Shown one piece after another: positions 44,538 to 53,591 of a DNA stretch of 64,000 nucleotides. Both the position numbers and the translations under genes were made by a program. Every line of letters begins with the position of its first letter. Position 1 is the stretch's first letter. This DNA is from Maribacter thermophilus (GTDB taxonomy: Bacteria; Bacteroidota; Bacteroidia; Flavobacteriales; Flavobacteriaceae): assembly GCF_001020565.1 (NCBI RefSeq), contig NZ_LDAS01000001.1, positions 2,876,520 to 2,940,519 on the forward strand, written 5' to 3'. The notes beneath the pieces were generated by a model that saw nothing but the letters and a program-made list of their open reading frames with translations, was not told where the DNA came from and did no database searches.

Positions 44538-46010
44538 ATGAGCAAAAAGAAAATAGACCAACTATTCCAGGAAAAGTTTCTGGACTTCAACGAAACTCCC
44601 GATCATAAGGTCTGGTCTTCGATCGAAGCTTCGTTGGACAAGAAAAAAAAGAAAAGAATTATACCCCTTTGGTGGCAGCTGGGAGGTATCGCTGCAGCAT
44701 TGGTCTTAGGACTATTAATTTTTAATCCGTTCGAAAATGTAGAAGACATCGATAAGAACCCTATTACCGATCTAGATAAGAAAGAGGAACAACCTTTTAC
44801 CAACGGCACAAAAACAAATACCGACCTGCCAGATGAAACAGAAGTAGTTGTAAAAGAGAAAAACTCGCGCAACGACCAAAACACATTGGTAGAAAGTACC
44901 GAGCATAATGAAATATTAAAGGAAAATTCATCTGAAAATACCATTCATAAAAATACGACCGCCACATATGATCAACCAAGTACTACAGCCCTTTCTTCAC
45001 AAGAAAAGTCTAACAGAAGTACCGAAACGGGGACCCATGGCCAAAATGATGGTACGGCAATAACCACCGGTATTTTAGAGAGTACCGTAGTACAGGCTGA
45101 AGACAAACAACCTTCTGAAAAAGAATTGTCGGACGTAAAAAACAACGGCTCCGTACCAACAAATGAGCCATCTGGCATAGCCAATAATGACCTTCAAAAA
45201 GAATCTGTTACAGACGATTCTAAAAAGAAATCGATTTTTGAAGCAGTTGAAGAACAAGAAGAAGATCAAATTGCACAAAAATCTGAAAAAAGATGGTCTG
45301 CGGGGCCTACTCTGGCACCCGTATATTTCAACGCAATAGGCAATGGGTCACCTGTAAGTCCCATGTTCACCTCCAACTCAAAATCGGGTGATATAAACCT
45401 TAGTTATGGTGTGGCAGTGGCCTATGAGATCAGTTCAAAGCTCTCGGTACGGTCGGGAATACACAAAGTAGATTATGGTTATAATACAAACGACATATAT
45501 TTCACCTCCTCTCTTGCTGCCATGGAAAATTCTCAAATTCCGAATATTGATTACGCAAAAAAATCGGACAATTTAATAGTCTCGAACAACAATGCTACCA
45601 TAAGTACCACTAGTAAAACGCTAGACGTCTCTGCCCAAAATGCCCAACTTTCTGGCGAAATGGGTCAAAAAATAGGGTATCTCGAAGTGCCTGTGGAGTT
45701 ATCTTATGCACTGATCAACAATAAATTCGGAGTCAATGTCATTGGTGGTGTTAGCTCTTTATTTTTAGTTGACAACGAAGTTTCACTTACTTCCGGTGCC
45801 CTTACCACAGAGGTGGGTGAAGCCAACAACATTAACGATGTTAATTTTAGTGCCAATATAGGTTTAGGTCTCGATTATAAATTTTCTCGTAAAGTTCGTT
45901 TGAATATAGAACCTGTTTTTAAATATCAACTAAACACCTTCTCTAATGTAGATGGCTCGTTCAACCCATATTCATTAGGTATTTACAGTGGACTTAGTTT
46001 TAAATTCTAA
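44538..46010 (+). CDS. Putative dual membrane-spanning anti-sigma factor (IM helix, disordered linker, OM barrel)
   Basis: A 490-residue protein with an unusual build. Residues 1-43 are cytoplasmic and charged (IDQLFQEKFLDFNETPDHKVW), residues 44-63 form one membrane helix (LWWQLGGIAAALVLGLLIF), 66-250 are a disordered Asp/Glu/Lys/Thr/Asn-rich linker, and 252-490 form a beta-barrel ending in YSGLSFKF with terminal Phe. There is no cleavable signal peptide. The barrel should sit in the outer membrane while the N terminus faces the sigma factor, as in the Dma proteins described in Bacteroides thetaiotaomicron. The sigma/anti-sigma pairing rests on adjacency and architecture. Confidence 0.82.
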   Translation: MSKKKIDQLFQEKFLDFNETPDHKVWSSIEASLDKKKKKRIIPLWWQLGGIAAALVLGLLIFNPFENVEDIDKNPITDLDKKEEQPFTNGTKTNTDLPDETEVVVKEKNSRNDQNTLVESTEHNEILKENSSENTIHKNTTATYDQPSTTALSSQEKSNRSTETGTHGQNDGTAITTGILESTVVQAEDKQPSEKELSDVKNNGSVPTNEPSGIANNDLQKESVTDDSKKKSIFEAVEEQEEDQIAQKSEKRWSAGPTLAPVYFNAIGNGSPVSPMFTSNSKSGDINLSYGVAVAYEISSKLSVRSGIHKVDYGYNTNDIYFTSSLAAMENSQIPNIDYAKKSDNLIVSNNNATISTTSKTLDVSAQNAQLSGEMGQKIGYLEVPVELSYALINNKFGVNVIGGVSSLFLVDNEVSLTSGALTTEVGEANNINDVNFSANIGLGLDYKFSRKVRLNIEPVFKYQLNTFSNVDGSFNPYSLGIYSGLSFKF

Positions 46011-46014
46011 AGCT

Positions 46015-46752
46015 TTAAGCTATGAGCTCTTTATAAATAACTTCCCTCACACCTTCTCGAAGTTTACTTTTATCTTTTTCTTCCAACCCTTCGGTCTCAA
46101 AAAATCGATGTACCCTGGCCCTGACCAATCCGGGTCCGCCACTAAAAAAGGTAAATGAAAAACGTTTTTTATTGTCATAAAAGGTCATCGGCACTACCGG
46201 AATTTGATGCGCTATGGCCATTTTAAAGGCACCGTCCTTAAACGTATCCAACACAACACTTTCATCATCGGGAACCCCCCCTTCTGGAAAAATACAAATA
46301 CTCAACCCTTGTTTTAATCTTCTTTGGGCCCTTCTATAAACCCCTGTCCTACTTTGTACGCTATCGCGATCTACCATAATACAAACCCTTCTGTAAAAGA
46401 AACCGAATACAGGAATCTTCTCCAGTTCTTTCTTTCCAACAAAAACAAACGGATTCTTACTAGTGTAGAGCATCAACATAATGTCCAACATACTCGTATG
46501 GTTGGCAACCAGCATATAACTCTTACCCCGCAACAAGTATTGATCATAAAGCACCCTAGGCGGGCAACCCATGCCATACAAGATGGGCTTTGCCCATAAG
46601 TTACGGGCCATCCAAAAAAACTGGGGATACCATTGCTCTCTAGAAGCAAAAAGCAGCAGAAGCGGAAAACATAAAAATATTGGTACTGCGACTAAAACGT
46701 AAAACCAAATCCTATACAAAGTTTGCCCTACTCGCTTAAGTAATTTAACCAT
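46015..46752 (-). CDS. plsC: 1-acyl-sn-glycerol-3-phosphate acyltransferase
   Basis: A 245-residue PlsC-type acyltransferase making phosphatidic acid at the inner membrane. A helix spans about 15-35; the HX4D motif is NHTSMLD, and FPEGGVPDDE and VPMTFYDNKKRFS are the later motifs. It converges on the barrel protein gene (four-base gap) and is divergent from trpS. Confidence 0.93.
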   Translation of the reverse strand: MVKLLKRVGQTLYRIWFYVLVAVPIFLCFPLLLLFASREQWYPQFFWMARNLWAKPILYGMGCPPRVLYDQYLLRGKSYMLVANHTSMLDIMLMLYTSKNPFVFVGKKELEKIPVFGFFYRRVCIMVDRDSVQSRTGVYRRAQRRLKQGLSICIFPEGGVPDDESVVLDTFKDGAFKMAIAHQIPVVPMTFYDNKKRFSFTFFSGGPGLVRARVHRFFETEGLEEKDKSKLREGVREVIYKELIA

Positions 46753-46768
46753 AAATCAAAAATAGTTA

Positions 46769-46802
46769 TTTGTGCTTATTTTTTTGATTTGTTTTACCTT
46801 TG
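46769..46802 (+). promoter_or_regulatory. trpS promoter
   Basis: TTTG (46769-46772), a 22-base spacer and TACCTTTG (46795-46802) match the flavobacterial consensus; trpS starts 21 bases further. No leader peptide or T-box was seen. Confidence 0.6.
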
Positions 46803-46822
46803 CACCCTTATTTTATACACAA

Positions 46823-47791
46823 ATGGCTAGAATTTTAACTGGAATCCAAAGTACCGGAACACCACATTTGGGCAACATTTTAGGCGCTATAATGCCCGCT
46901 ATAGAGATGGCTAGCGACCCAAAAAACGAATCGTTTCTTTTTATTGCGGACCTACATTCGCTCACACAAATAAAAAATGCCGAAGAACTAAGAAGAAACA
47001 CCTATTCCATTGCTTCTACGTGGCTTGCATTTGGACTGGATATAGAAAAAACGGTTTTCTACCGCCAAAGCGACGTGCCCTTAGCTACAGAACTAGCTTG
47101 GTACCTAAGTTGCTTTTTTCCATATCAAAGACTAACCTTGGCCCATGGTTTTAAGGATAAGGCAGATAGATTGGAAGATGTGAACGCAGGTTTGTTCACA
47201 TACCCCATGCTAATGGCCGCAGATATTCTTTTGTACGATGCCAATATAGTTCCCGTAGGAAAAGACCAGTTGCAACACATAGAAATGACCAGGGACGTAG
47301 CTTCCCGTTTTCATGCCAAAATGGGTGAAACCTTTGTAATTCCTGAGGGAAAGGTACACGAAAATACAATGTACGTACCTGGTACCGACGGTGAAAAAAT
47401 GAGTAAAAGCCGTGGCAACCTGATCAATCTTTTTCAGACCGACAAAAAACTGAGAAAACAGATTATGGGAATACAAACGGACAGCACCCCTATGGAAGAT
47501 CCGAAAGACCCTACCAACGACAACGTATTTGCTTTGTACAAGCTATTGGCCTCCCAAGAACAAATAGAGGAAATGAGTGCCAATTACCTTGCCGGTAATT
47601 ATGGTTATGGCCATGCCAAACAAGCGTTGTACGAAGTGATTATAGACAGGTTTGGTGAAGCCCGTGAAAAATACGATTATTACATGAACAACCTCAACGA
47701 GGTGGATGAAGCATTGGCTATAGGTGCCGATAAAGCAAAAAAGGTAGCCGAAGGCGTCTTACAGAGAGTTCGAGAAAAAATAGGGTATTGA
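46823..47791 (+). CDS. trpS: Tryptophanyl-tRNA synthetase
   Basis: A 322-residue class Ic synthetase. I take ATG 46823 (MARILTGIQSTGTPHLGN), since the upstream in-frame stretch overlaps the promoter. The HIGH-type motif is PHLGN, and KMSKS is present (GEKMSKSRG). It charges tRNA-Trp. It stands alone, with a hairpin terminator 31 bases after the stop. Confidence 0.96.
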   Translation: MARILTGIQSTGTPHLGNILGAIMPAIEMASDPKNESFLFIADLHSLTQIKNAEELRRNTYSIASTWLAFGLDIEKTVFYRQSDVPLATELAWYLSCFFPYQRLTLAHGFKDKADRLEDVNAGLFTYPMLMAADILLYDANIVPVGKDQLQHIEMTRDVASRFHAKMGETFVIPEGKVHENTMYVPGTDGEKMSKSRGNLINLFQTDKKLRKQIMGIQTDSTPMEDPKDPTNDNVFALYKLLASQEQIEEMSANYLAGNYGYGHAKQALYEVIIDRFGEAREKYDYYMNNLNEVDEALAIGADKAKKVAEGVLQRVREKIGY

Positions 47792-47821
47792 TTACATCGG
47801 ATCAATAGCTTTAATATTCTA

Positions 47822-47848
47822 AAACCGACCATTTGGTCGGTTTTTTTA
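47822..47848 (+). terminator. Rho-independent terminator of trpS
   Basis: AACCGACC-ATTT-GGTCGGTT is followed by T6. A TTTT run on the opposite strand means it may help end dprA also. Confidence 0.85.
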
Positions 47849-47972
47849 TTGTTATAACTTCTCACTGCCAGTCCAAAGATCGATTTATTTTGTTAATTCA
47901 TCGATATAGCGCCTAAAAAATGGCCCATACCAACTTTTAATCATTTCTACAGACCGGGTAGTCTGTAAAATC

Positions 47973-49091
47973 TTAAACAGCTTCGAACAATTTACCCGGC
48001 AAAGGCCTAATGACGCCTTTCATTTCCATAGCCAATAAGATGGCCGAAGTTTTGTAAACAGGTATATGGCAATTTAGGGCTATGCCATCTAACAACTGCT
48101 TTCCATTTTGCTGTAAATAAGTATAAATAGTCTGCTCGGTTTCGTCGAGGTCCACAAACAATTGCTTTTGAACGGTTTTAGATTTCCGATCGTCAACATC
48201 CCAATTTAACATATACACCAAATCGGCCGCAGAAGTCAACATATGCGCTTTTTGCTGCTTTATCAAGTTGTTGCAGCCAATACTGTATTTGTCGCTACTA
48301 CGTCCTGGTACAGCAAAAACATCCCTATTATACCCATGGGCTATATCTGCCGTAACCAAACTACCCCCTTTCTCTGCAGACTCTATTACAACGGTAGCCT
48401 CGCTCATACCAGCAATGACCCTGTTCCGTTTTAAAAAGTTTTCTCTCTCGGGATTACTGGTACTCCAAAATTCTGTAAAAAATCCACCGTTATCACATAC
48501 TTCGGTCTGATACTTGGCATGTACTTTCGGATAAATCTGATTAAGGCCGTGCGCCAAGCAACCGATCGTCTGCAAACCGTGCTTTATAGCTTCTTTTTGA
48601 ATACAAATATCGACTCCGTAGGCGAATCCGCTCACAATTATTGGGTTTAATGGGGCTATATCCTTCACGAACTGTTCACAAAAAGCCATGCCATAGCCGG
48701 TAATGTTACGGGTGCCTACAACACTGATTATTTTACGGTCCCGAAAATCCATTTTCCCTTTCTTAAACAAGAGAATCGGGGCATCTATGCAATGCTTAAG
48801 GTGCTTAGGGTAATCTATATCCTTAAAATATGTGCATTGGATATTGTTGTTTATGATATAACCGTATTCCGCTTCCGCAGCTTTCAAATATGCCGAATCG
48901 AACAAGTATTTTATGGTATGTGTTCCAACACCGTCAATTTTTAAGAGCGTTTCTCTTTTTTCGTCAAAAACAGCCGATGGGCTGCCACAATGTGCAATTA
49001 ATTTTTTAGCGATGACATCGCCTATGTTAGGTATGTGCTGTAATCTTAAAATTGCAAGCAACTCATCAGCAGTATGTTGTGAATCTATCAT
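47973..49091 (-). CDS. dprA: DNA processing protein DprA
   Basis: A 372-residue protein that loads RecA on incoming single-stranded DNA in natural transformation. An N-terminal HhH-like region (HIPNIGDVIAKKLI), the Rossmann core (VVGTRNITGYG, VSGFAYGVDICIQKEA, CLAHGLNQIYP, NRVIAGMSEATVVIE) and a C-terminal winged-helix region (ILLAMEMKGVIRPLPGKLFE) are in order. It is divergent from the HU-CCDC81/SPOR gene. No other competence genes are seen. Confidence 0.95.
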   Translation of the reverse strand: MIDSQHTADELLAILRLQHIPNIGDVIAKKLIAHCGSPSAVFDEKRETLLKIDGVGTHTIKYLFDSAYLKAAEAEYGYIINNNIQCTYFKDIDYPKHLKHCIDAPILLFKKGKMDFRDRKIISVVGTRNITGYGMAFCEQFVKDIAPLNPIIVSGFAYGVDICIQKEAIKHGLQTIGCLAHGLNQIYPKVHAKYQTEVCDNGGFFTEFWSTSNPERENFLKRNRVIAGMSEATVVIESAEKGGSLVTADIAHGYNRDVFAVPGRSSDKYSIGCNNLIKQQKAHMLTSAADLVYMLNWDVDDRKSKTVQKQLFVDLDETEQTIYTYLQQNGKQLLDGIALNCHIPVYKTSAILLAMEMKGVIRPLPGKLFEAV

Positions 49092-49181
49092 TGTAATGAA
49101 CCAGAAACCACAAATATAATGTTAATAAAAAGTTATCCCATCCGTTTTGAAGACCCTTTATTTTTTTGATATTTGTGCCTT

Positions 49182-50147
49182 ATGGTAGTAGAACATTATA
49201 TCACAGAATTACTTTATAGATATAACTGTGTGGTAGTCCCAAATTTTGGGGCATTCCTTACACAAAGGACATCGGCAAGGATCAATGATATCACGAATAC
49301 TTTTTATGCTCCTGCAAAATTGATTTCCTTTAACGAGCAACTTACCTCTAATGACGGTTTGTTGGTTTCCCATATAGCGGAAGCAGAAAAAGCTTCCTTT
49401 GAAACTACCCTGTCCAAAATCGAAGAGGTAGCCAAAGATTGGAAAAGACAATTGGCCGATGGTGAAAAGATAAGCTTACCAAACATAGGGCTTCTTTGGG
49501 CCAATAATGAGGGGCGCATACAGTTTCAACCCTATTACGAGGTAAATTATCTAACTTCTTCGTTTGGATTATCTTCCTTTAAGGCATTACCTGTGACCAG
49601 GGAAATATTAAAAGAAGAGGTGGTAGAAATGGAAGAGCAGATTCCATTTATCATAAGTCCTGAAAAAAGAGAACAGGGTAGTTTTAGGCCTTATTTAAAA
49701 TATGCGGCGATATTTTTAATCGCATTGTCCACGAGCCTTACAGGTTACCGCTTCTACAACGACCGTATTCAAACAGATCGTATCGTAAGACAAGATGCCC
49801 AAAAAGAGGTGACCAGACAAATACAAGAAGCTACCTTTTTTGATACCGACCCGCTAGAATTACCTACGGTAACCATCGATGCCATATCGGCTACAAAAAC
49901 TAGAACGGTCTCTGCCGGAAAACATCACATTGTAGCAGGGGCATTTAGAATTAAGAAAAATGCGGACCGCAAAATTAAATCCCTTCAAAGTAAAGGATAC
50001 GACAATGCGGCCTATTATGGCACCAATGCCTATGGTCTTCATGTTGTTACCTATGATCGCTTTGATGATCCTAAAGAGGCTTTAACCGCCTTAAAGGAGA
50101 TAAAGCGTACGCAATCGGCCGATGCATGGCTTCTTTCTGAAAAATAA
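49182..50147 (+). CDS. HU-CCDC81 plus SPOR domain membrane protein
   Basis: A 321-residue protein in three parts: two tandem HU/IHF-like (CCDC81-type) domains in residues 1-140 (ITELLYRYNCVVVPNFGAF, ISLPNIGLLW), a membrane helix at 172-189 and a periplasmic SPOR domain at 247-321 (HHIVAGAFRIKKNADRKI), which binds denuded peptidoglycan. It could link a cytoplasmic DNA- or protein-binding module with the division septum. I start at ATG 49182, not the upstream TTG. A TATTTG element ends six bases before the start, suggesting a very short leader. Confidence 0.87.
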   Translation: MVVEHYITELLYRYNCVVVPNFGAFLTQRTSARINDITNTFYAPAKLISFNEQLTSNDGLLVSHIAEAEKASFETTLSKIEEVAKDWKRQLADGEKISLPNIGLLWANNEGRIQFQPYYEVNYLTSSFGLSSFKALPVTREILKEEVVEMEEQIPFIISPEKREQGSFRPYLKYAAIFLIALSTSLTGYRFYNDRIQTDRIVRQDAQKEVTRQIQEATFFDTDPLELPTVTIDAISATKTRTVSAGKHHIVAGAFRIKKNADRKIKSLQSKGYDNAAYYGTNAYGLHVVTYDRFDDPKEALTALKEIKRTQSADAWLLSEK

Positions 50148-50182
50148 AGGGGTCTAGCTCCCTTTAAAATTTTTGTTGCCCT

Positions 50183-50190
50183 TATCTTTG
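50183..50190 (+). promoter_or_regulatory. -7 element of the thioesterase gene
   Basis: TATCTTTG is a perfect TANNTTTG box 17 bases before the start codon; no TTG is found at the right spacing. Confidence 0.4.
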
Positions 50191-50206
50191 CGCAAAATTT
50201 TACTGT

Positions 50207-50722
50207 ATGACAGCAAAAACTCCATCAGAATCCAGAACCACAATGACCGATATGGTCTTACCAAGTGAGACCAACGCCCTTCAAAATCTCTTTGGGGGCG
50301 AACTACTTGCCAGGATGGACCGTGCAGCAAGTATAGCTGCCGGAAGGCATAGTAGAAGAATAACGGTAACCGCCTCTGTAAACCATGTAGCTTTTAATCT
50401 TGCCGTTCCATTAGGAAGTGTTGTAACGGTAGAAGCTGCCGTTTCTAGGGCCTATACCACTTCGATGGAGGTCTATATAGATGTTTGGATAGAAGACAGG
50501 TATAATGGAAAGCGTACAAAGGCCAATGAAGCCATTTATACATTCGTAGCCGTAGATGAAACCGGAAAACCTACCGAAGTACCTCCTTTACGCCCTGAAA
50601 CACCTTTAGAGAAAAAAAGATACGAAGGGGCCTTAAGGCGCAAACAACTAAGTTTGGTATTGGCCGGTAAAATGAAAGCGGACGATGCCACCGAACTAAA
50701 AGCGTTGTTCACCAAGGACTAA
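50207..50722 (+). CDS. Acyl-CoA thioesterase (hotdog fold)
   Basis: A 171-residue single hotdog-domain thioesterase of the YciA/BACH type. The block MVLPSETNALQNLFGGELLARMDRAASIAA matches the active-site helix, and NHVAFNLAVPLGSVVTVEA the following strands. It hydrolyses acyl-CoA to free acid; chain length preference is unknown. It overlaps the convergent reductase gene by four bases. Confidence 0.92.
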   Translation: MTAKTPSESRTTMTDMVLPSETNALQNLFGGELLARMDRAASIAAGRHSRRITVTASVNHVAFNLAVPLGSVVTVEAAVSRAYTTSMEVYIDVWIEDRYNGKRTKANEAIYTFVAVDETGKPTEVPPLRPETPLEKKRYEGALRRKQLSLVLAGKMKADDATELKALFTKD

Positions 50723-51558
50723 AAATCGAAATGGTCTGGGTGGGGACCAATTCGCTCATCCCTGTCCAGACTGTCTAAATACGCTACATCTTCTTGCGAT
50801 AATTCGAAATCGAAAATATCTGCATTTGATTGGATTCTATTTTTATGCACTGACTTAGGAATCGTTACCACTCCTTTTTGCAAATCCCAACGTAAGATAA
50901 TCTGGGCAATGGATTTGTTGTACTTGACAGCCAATTCTTTACAGATATCCAAATTAAAGACCTTACCTTGCATAAATGGAGACCATGCTTCATACTGAAT
51001 GGTATTTTTATTGCAAAAGTCTATTAAATCTTGCTGTACCACGTACGGATGAAATTCCATTTGGTTGACCATTGGCACAATCTTACAGTCCTCCATTAAA
51101 TCCTCTAGGTGATGCTGAAGAAAATTACTGACCCCTATAGCCCTTACTTTTTTATTTTCATACAAATACTCTAGGGCCTTCCAAGTTTCCTTATATTTTT
51201 CCTTTACGGGCCAATGAATCAATAACAGATCTAAATAATCTACTTGCAAACGTTTTGTACTGTCCTCGAACGATTTTAAGGTGCTATCGTAACCTTGATC
51301 GGTATTCCATACCTTGGTAACCAAAAAAATATCCTCTCTCGGTACCGAGCTTTCTTTTATACCGGTACCCACCCCCTCTTCGTTTTTGTAGATAGAAGCG
51401 GTATCGATATGCCTATATCCTATTTCAAGCGCATATTTTACAGAATCTATTACCTCTTGGTTGTTTTCTGCCTGATAGGTTCCTAAGCCCAAATAAGGCA
51501 TCTTTACACCATTATGTAACGTAAAGGTTCCCTGAATATTTGTAATGTTCTCTTTCAT
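50719..51558 (-). CDS. Aldo/keto reductase
   Basis: A 279-residue NADPH-dependent (alpha/beta)8 reductase. The tetrad is visible: Asp and Tyr in HIDTASIYKNEEGVG, Lys in FLVTKVW and His in LLIHWPVK. The C-terminal IPKSVHKNRIQSNADIFDF is the cofactor motif. Members reduce aldehydes and ketones such as methylglyoxal; the substrate is open. It lies 12 bases after the EnvC-like gene and could be the end of that unit. Confidence 0.93.
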   Translation of the reverse strand: MKENITNIQGTFTLHNGVKMPYLGLGTYQAENNQEVIDSVKYALEIGYRHIDTASIYKNEEGVGTGIKESSVPREDIFLVTKVWNTDQGYDSTLKSFEDSTKRLQVDYLDLLLIHWPVKEKYKETWKALEYLYENKKVRAIGVSNFLQHHLEDLMEDCKIVPMVNQMEFHPYVVQQDLIDFCNKNTIQYEAWSPFMQGKVFNLDICKELAVKYNKSIAQIILRWDLQKGVVTIPKSVHKNRIQSNADIFDFELSQEDVAYLDSLDRDERIGPHPDHFDF

Positions 51559-51570
51559 ATCAGATATTGA

Positions 51571-52803
51571 TTATAGTTGATATACCCATTCCTCTGGGTT
51601 TAACCTAGAAGTATCTTTATACAAATAGAATTTTAAACGGGTCTGGTTGTTAGACCGATTGGTATAAATAGTGCCCAGTTCCTGTTTTATTTTCACCTTG
51701 TCCCCTTTTTTTACAAAAAGCTCGGACAAGTTATAGTACGTACTTATAAAGTTACCATGCTTGATCTGTACCCCTTTATTACCCCCGGGCACGGCCAATA
51801 TGGCAATAACTTCCCCCTCAAAAATAGCCCTTGCCTTACTCCCGGGATCGGTGGCAATGATCACGCCGTTGCTTTGATGTTTTATTCCCGGGTAAACAGC
51901 ATCTTTATAGATTCCGAAACCTTGACTTTTTATTCCCTTTTCCACCGGCCATATAAGCTTCCCTTTATTGGCCGCAAAATTATTGGCAACAATGGTGGCT
52001 TCTGGCGTTAAAACAAATTTACTGGAACTGCCAGATGATGTCTTACCCGCTTTCTTATTGGATGCGGCAATGGCCGACCTGATCAGTTTCTCTATCTGTT
52101 GATCTATTTTACGAGCCTCCCGTTTTTTGGCCTCTATGGCCTTGACATATTTGCTTTCATTTTTACGAATGGTACCCAATAAAGCTTTCTGCTCCTGTAT
52201 TTCTTTAAAAAGCTGATCTTTCGCCTTATTGTTCTGGGCCAATAACACCTCTTTCACCTTCCTTTCTTCGTTCAAGTCCATATTAAGGCGTGTAAGCTCC
52301 TCCGTTTTGGCGATTATCTGCTCTCCTTGCTCCTTTCTATAGTCGGTATACTGTTTCATATACTGAAGCCTTTTAAAGGCCTGAAAAAAGCTCTCAGAAG
52401 ACAACAGGAACATTAATCTGTTTTGTTTTGATTTATTCTGATAAGACTTCTGGATCATTTTTGCATACTCGTCCTTGATCTCTTGTAGTTCGCCCTTAAG
52501 CTTACTTATATTTCTAATATTGGTATTGATCTGTCGGTTGAGAAGGTTGGTCTGTTGGTTGGTTACCCTTATCAATTGCTGCCTTACACTGATCTTTTTG
52601 TCCAAGGCTTCCATTTGATCCAAAACATTGCCCTTTTCCTTTTTCTCGGACAATAAGAGCCGGTTAATATTCCTAATCTCATTTTGCAGTTGAGCCCTTT
52701 TTTCCTCCAATGCCTTTTGCTCACTTGTTTGCCCAATTGCATTTTGTACTGCAAGGGCAACAAATAAAAACAACAAATAGGTGTATGGTTTTTTTAGCAT
52801 CAT
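51571..52803 (-). CDS. EnvC-like murein hydrolase activator (degenerate M23)
   Basis: A 410-residue exported protein: signal peptide 1-24, long coiled coils (about 25-255) and a C-terminal LytM/M23 domain (about 290-410). The metal-binding residues are altered: the HxxxD motif reads HQSNG and the HxH motif is replaced by YYN (STYYNLSE), as in EnvC, which activates amidases instead of cutting. Likely role: control of septal or general peptidoglycan hydrolysis. It overlaps the DUF4292 gene by four bases (ATGA). Confidence 0.87.
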   Translation of the reverse strand: MMLKKPYTYLLFLFVALAVQNAIGQTSEQKALEEKRAQLQNEIRNINRLLLSEKKEKGNVLDQMEALDKKISVRQQLIRVTNQQTNLLNRQINTNIRNISKLKGELQEIKDEYAKMIQKSYQNKSKQNRLMFLLSSESFFQAFKRLQYMKQYTDYRKEQGEQIIAKTEELTRLNMDLNEERKVKEVLLAQNNKAKDQLFKEIQEQKALLGTIRKNESKYVKAIEAKKREARKIDQQIEKLIRSAIAASNKKAGKTSSGSSSKFVLTPEATIVANNFAANKGKLIWPVEKGIKSQGFGIYKDAVYPGIKHQSNGVIIATDPGSKARAIFEGEVIAILAVPGGNKGVQIKHGNFISTYYNLSELFVKKGDKVKIKQELGTIYTNRSNNQTRLKFYLYKDTSRLNPEEWVYQL

Positions 52804-53588
52804 TCTAATACTATCTCTTTAAAACCTTTTGGTATTTTATACGGAAAATTTAGTTGCCTATTTAATTCTATGCTCCGATATTCCAACGAAATATTGCTTT
52901 CTGAATTTTCCTCTATGGCCAATATATTAATTTCATTGGGTATTACCTCCTTTCCCACTTGCTGGTAATTTTGGTACTTTATTTCCAATAATCTTTTCTT
53001 TAATGGTTGCGATAGTTGCTGCAGGGCCATTTTATAATTTCTAGGTTCTATTTGAAACAATGTCTTGTATAGTTCGCCGGCCTTTCTAGGAATTAAACGA
53101 TAGCTTTCGTCAGCAATGGAGACCTCATACTTTTCTTTTCTCAGATCAAATAGGGCTTGACCCAATAAAAGATTTTGTACAATACTAAAATCGACCTCTG
53201 TACCCAGTAGTTTGCTTAAATAGGAAAAGTCGCCATCAAAATATTCATTGTCCAACTTATTATAGAAAGAAACCCGATCGGGAGTAATGTAGGCCTTTAC
53301 AATACCTAGGGGAGCACTCATCCAAATACCCTTGTCCTTTACCATTCGAAGGCTCACGGTAAAACTCTGCGAATCTTCACCGTCGCTATAATTTATTTTT
53401 ACCTTTCCGCTAAGGCTATTAAAGTTAGGTGCGTTTTGATAATGGGCCTTGACCACCGCTTTTGACGACAACCGATCATCCACGGTACCATCCGAAATCA
53501 CCTTGGTACTTTTACAGGATACTACTACAAGAAAAACAAAAGCAAAGAAAAAGAACGACCTACTATTTTTTAATAAATTCCCTATCAT
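52800..53588 (-). CDS. DUF4292 lipoprotein
   Basis: A 262-residue lipoprotein with lipobox C25 (VVVSCKSTK) and a LolA/LolB-like strand-rich body (FNSLSGKVKINYSDGEDSQSFTVSLRM). DUF4292 is a Bacteroidota family of unknown function, perhaps in outer-membrane lipoprotein or envelope maintenance. It stands between a TPR gene (three-base gap) and the EnvC-like gene in an operon order common in Flavobacteria. Confidence 0.87.
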   Translation of the reverse strand: MIGNLLKNSRSFFFFAFVFLVVVSCKSTKVISDGTVDDRLSSKAVVKAHYQNAPNFNSLSGKVKINYSDGEDSQSFTVSLRMVKDKGIWMSAPLGIVKAYITPDRVSFYNKLDNEYFDGDFSYLSKLLGTEVDFSIVQNLLLGQALFDLRKEKYEVSIADESYRLIPRKAGELYKTLFQIEPRNYKMALQQLSQPLKKRLLEIKYQNYQQVGKEVIPNEINILAIEENSESNISLEYRSIELNRQLNFPYKIPKGFKEIVLE

Positions 53589-53591
53589 AAT

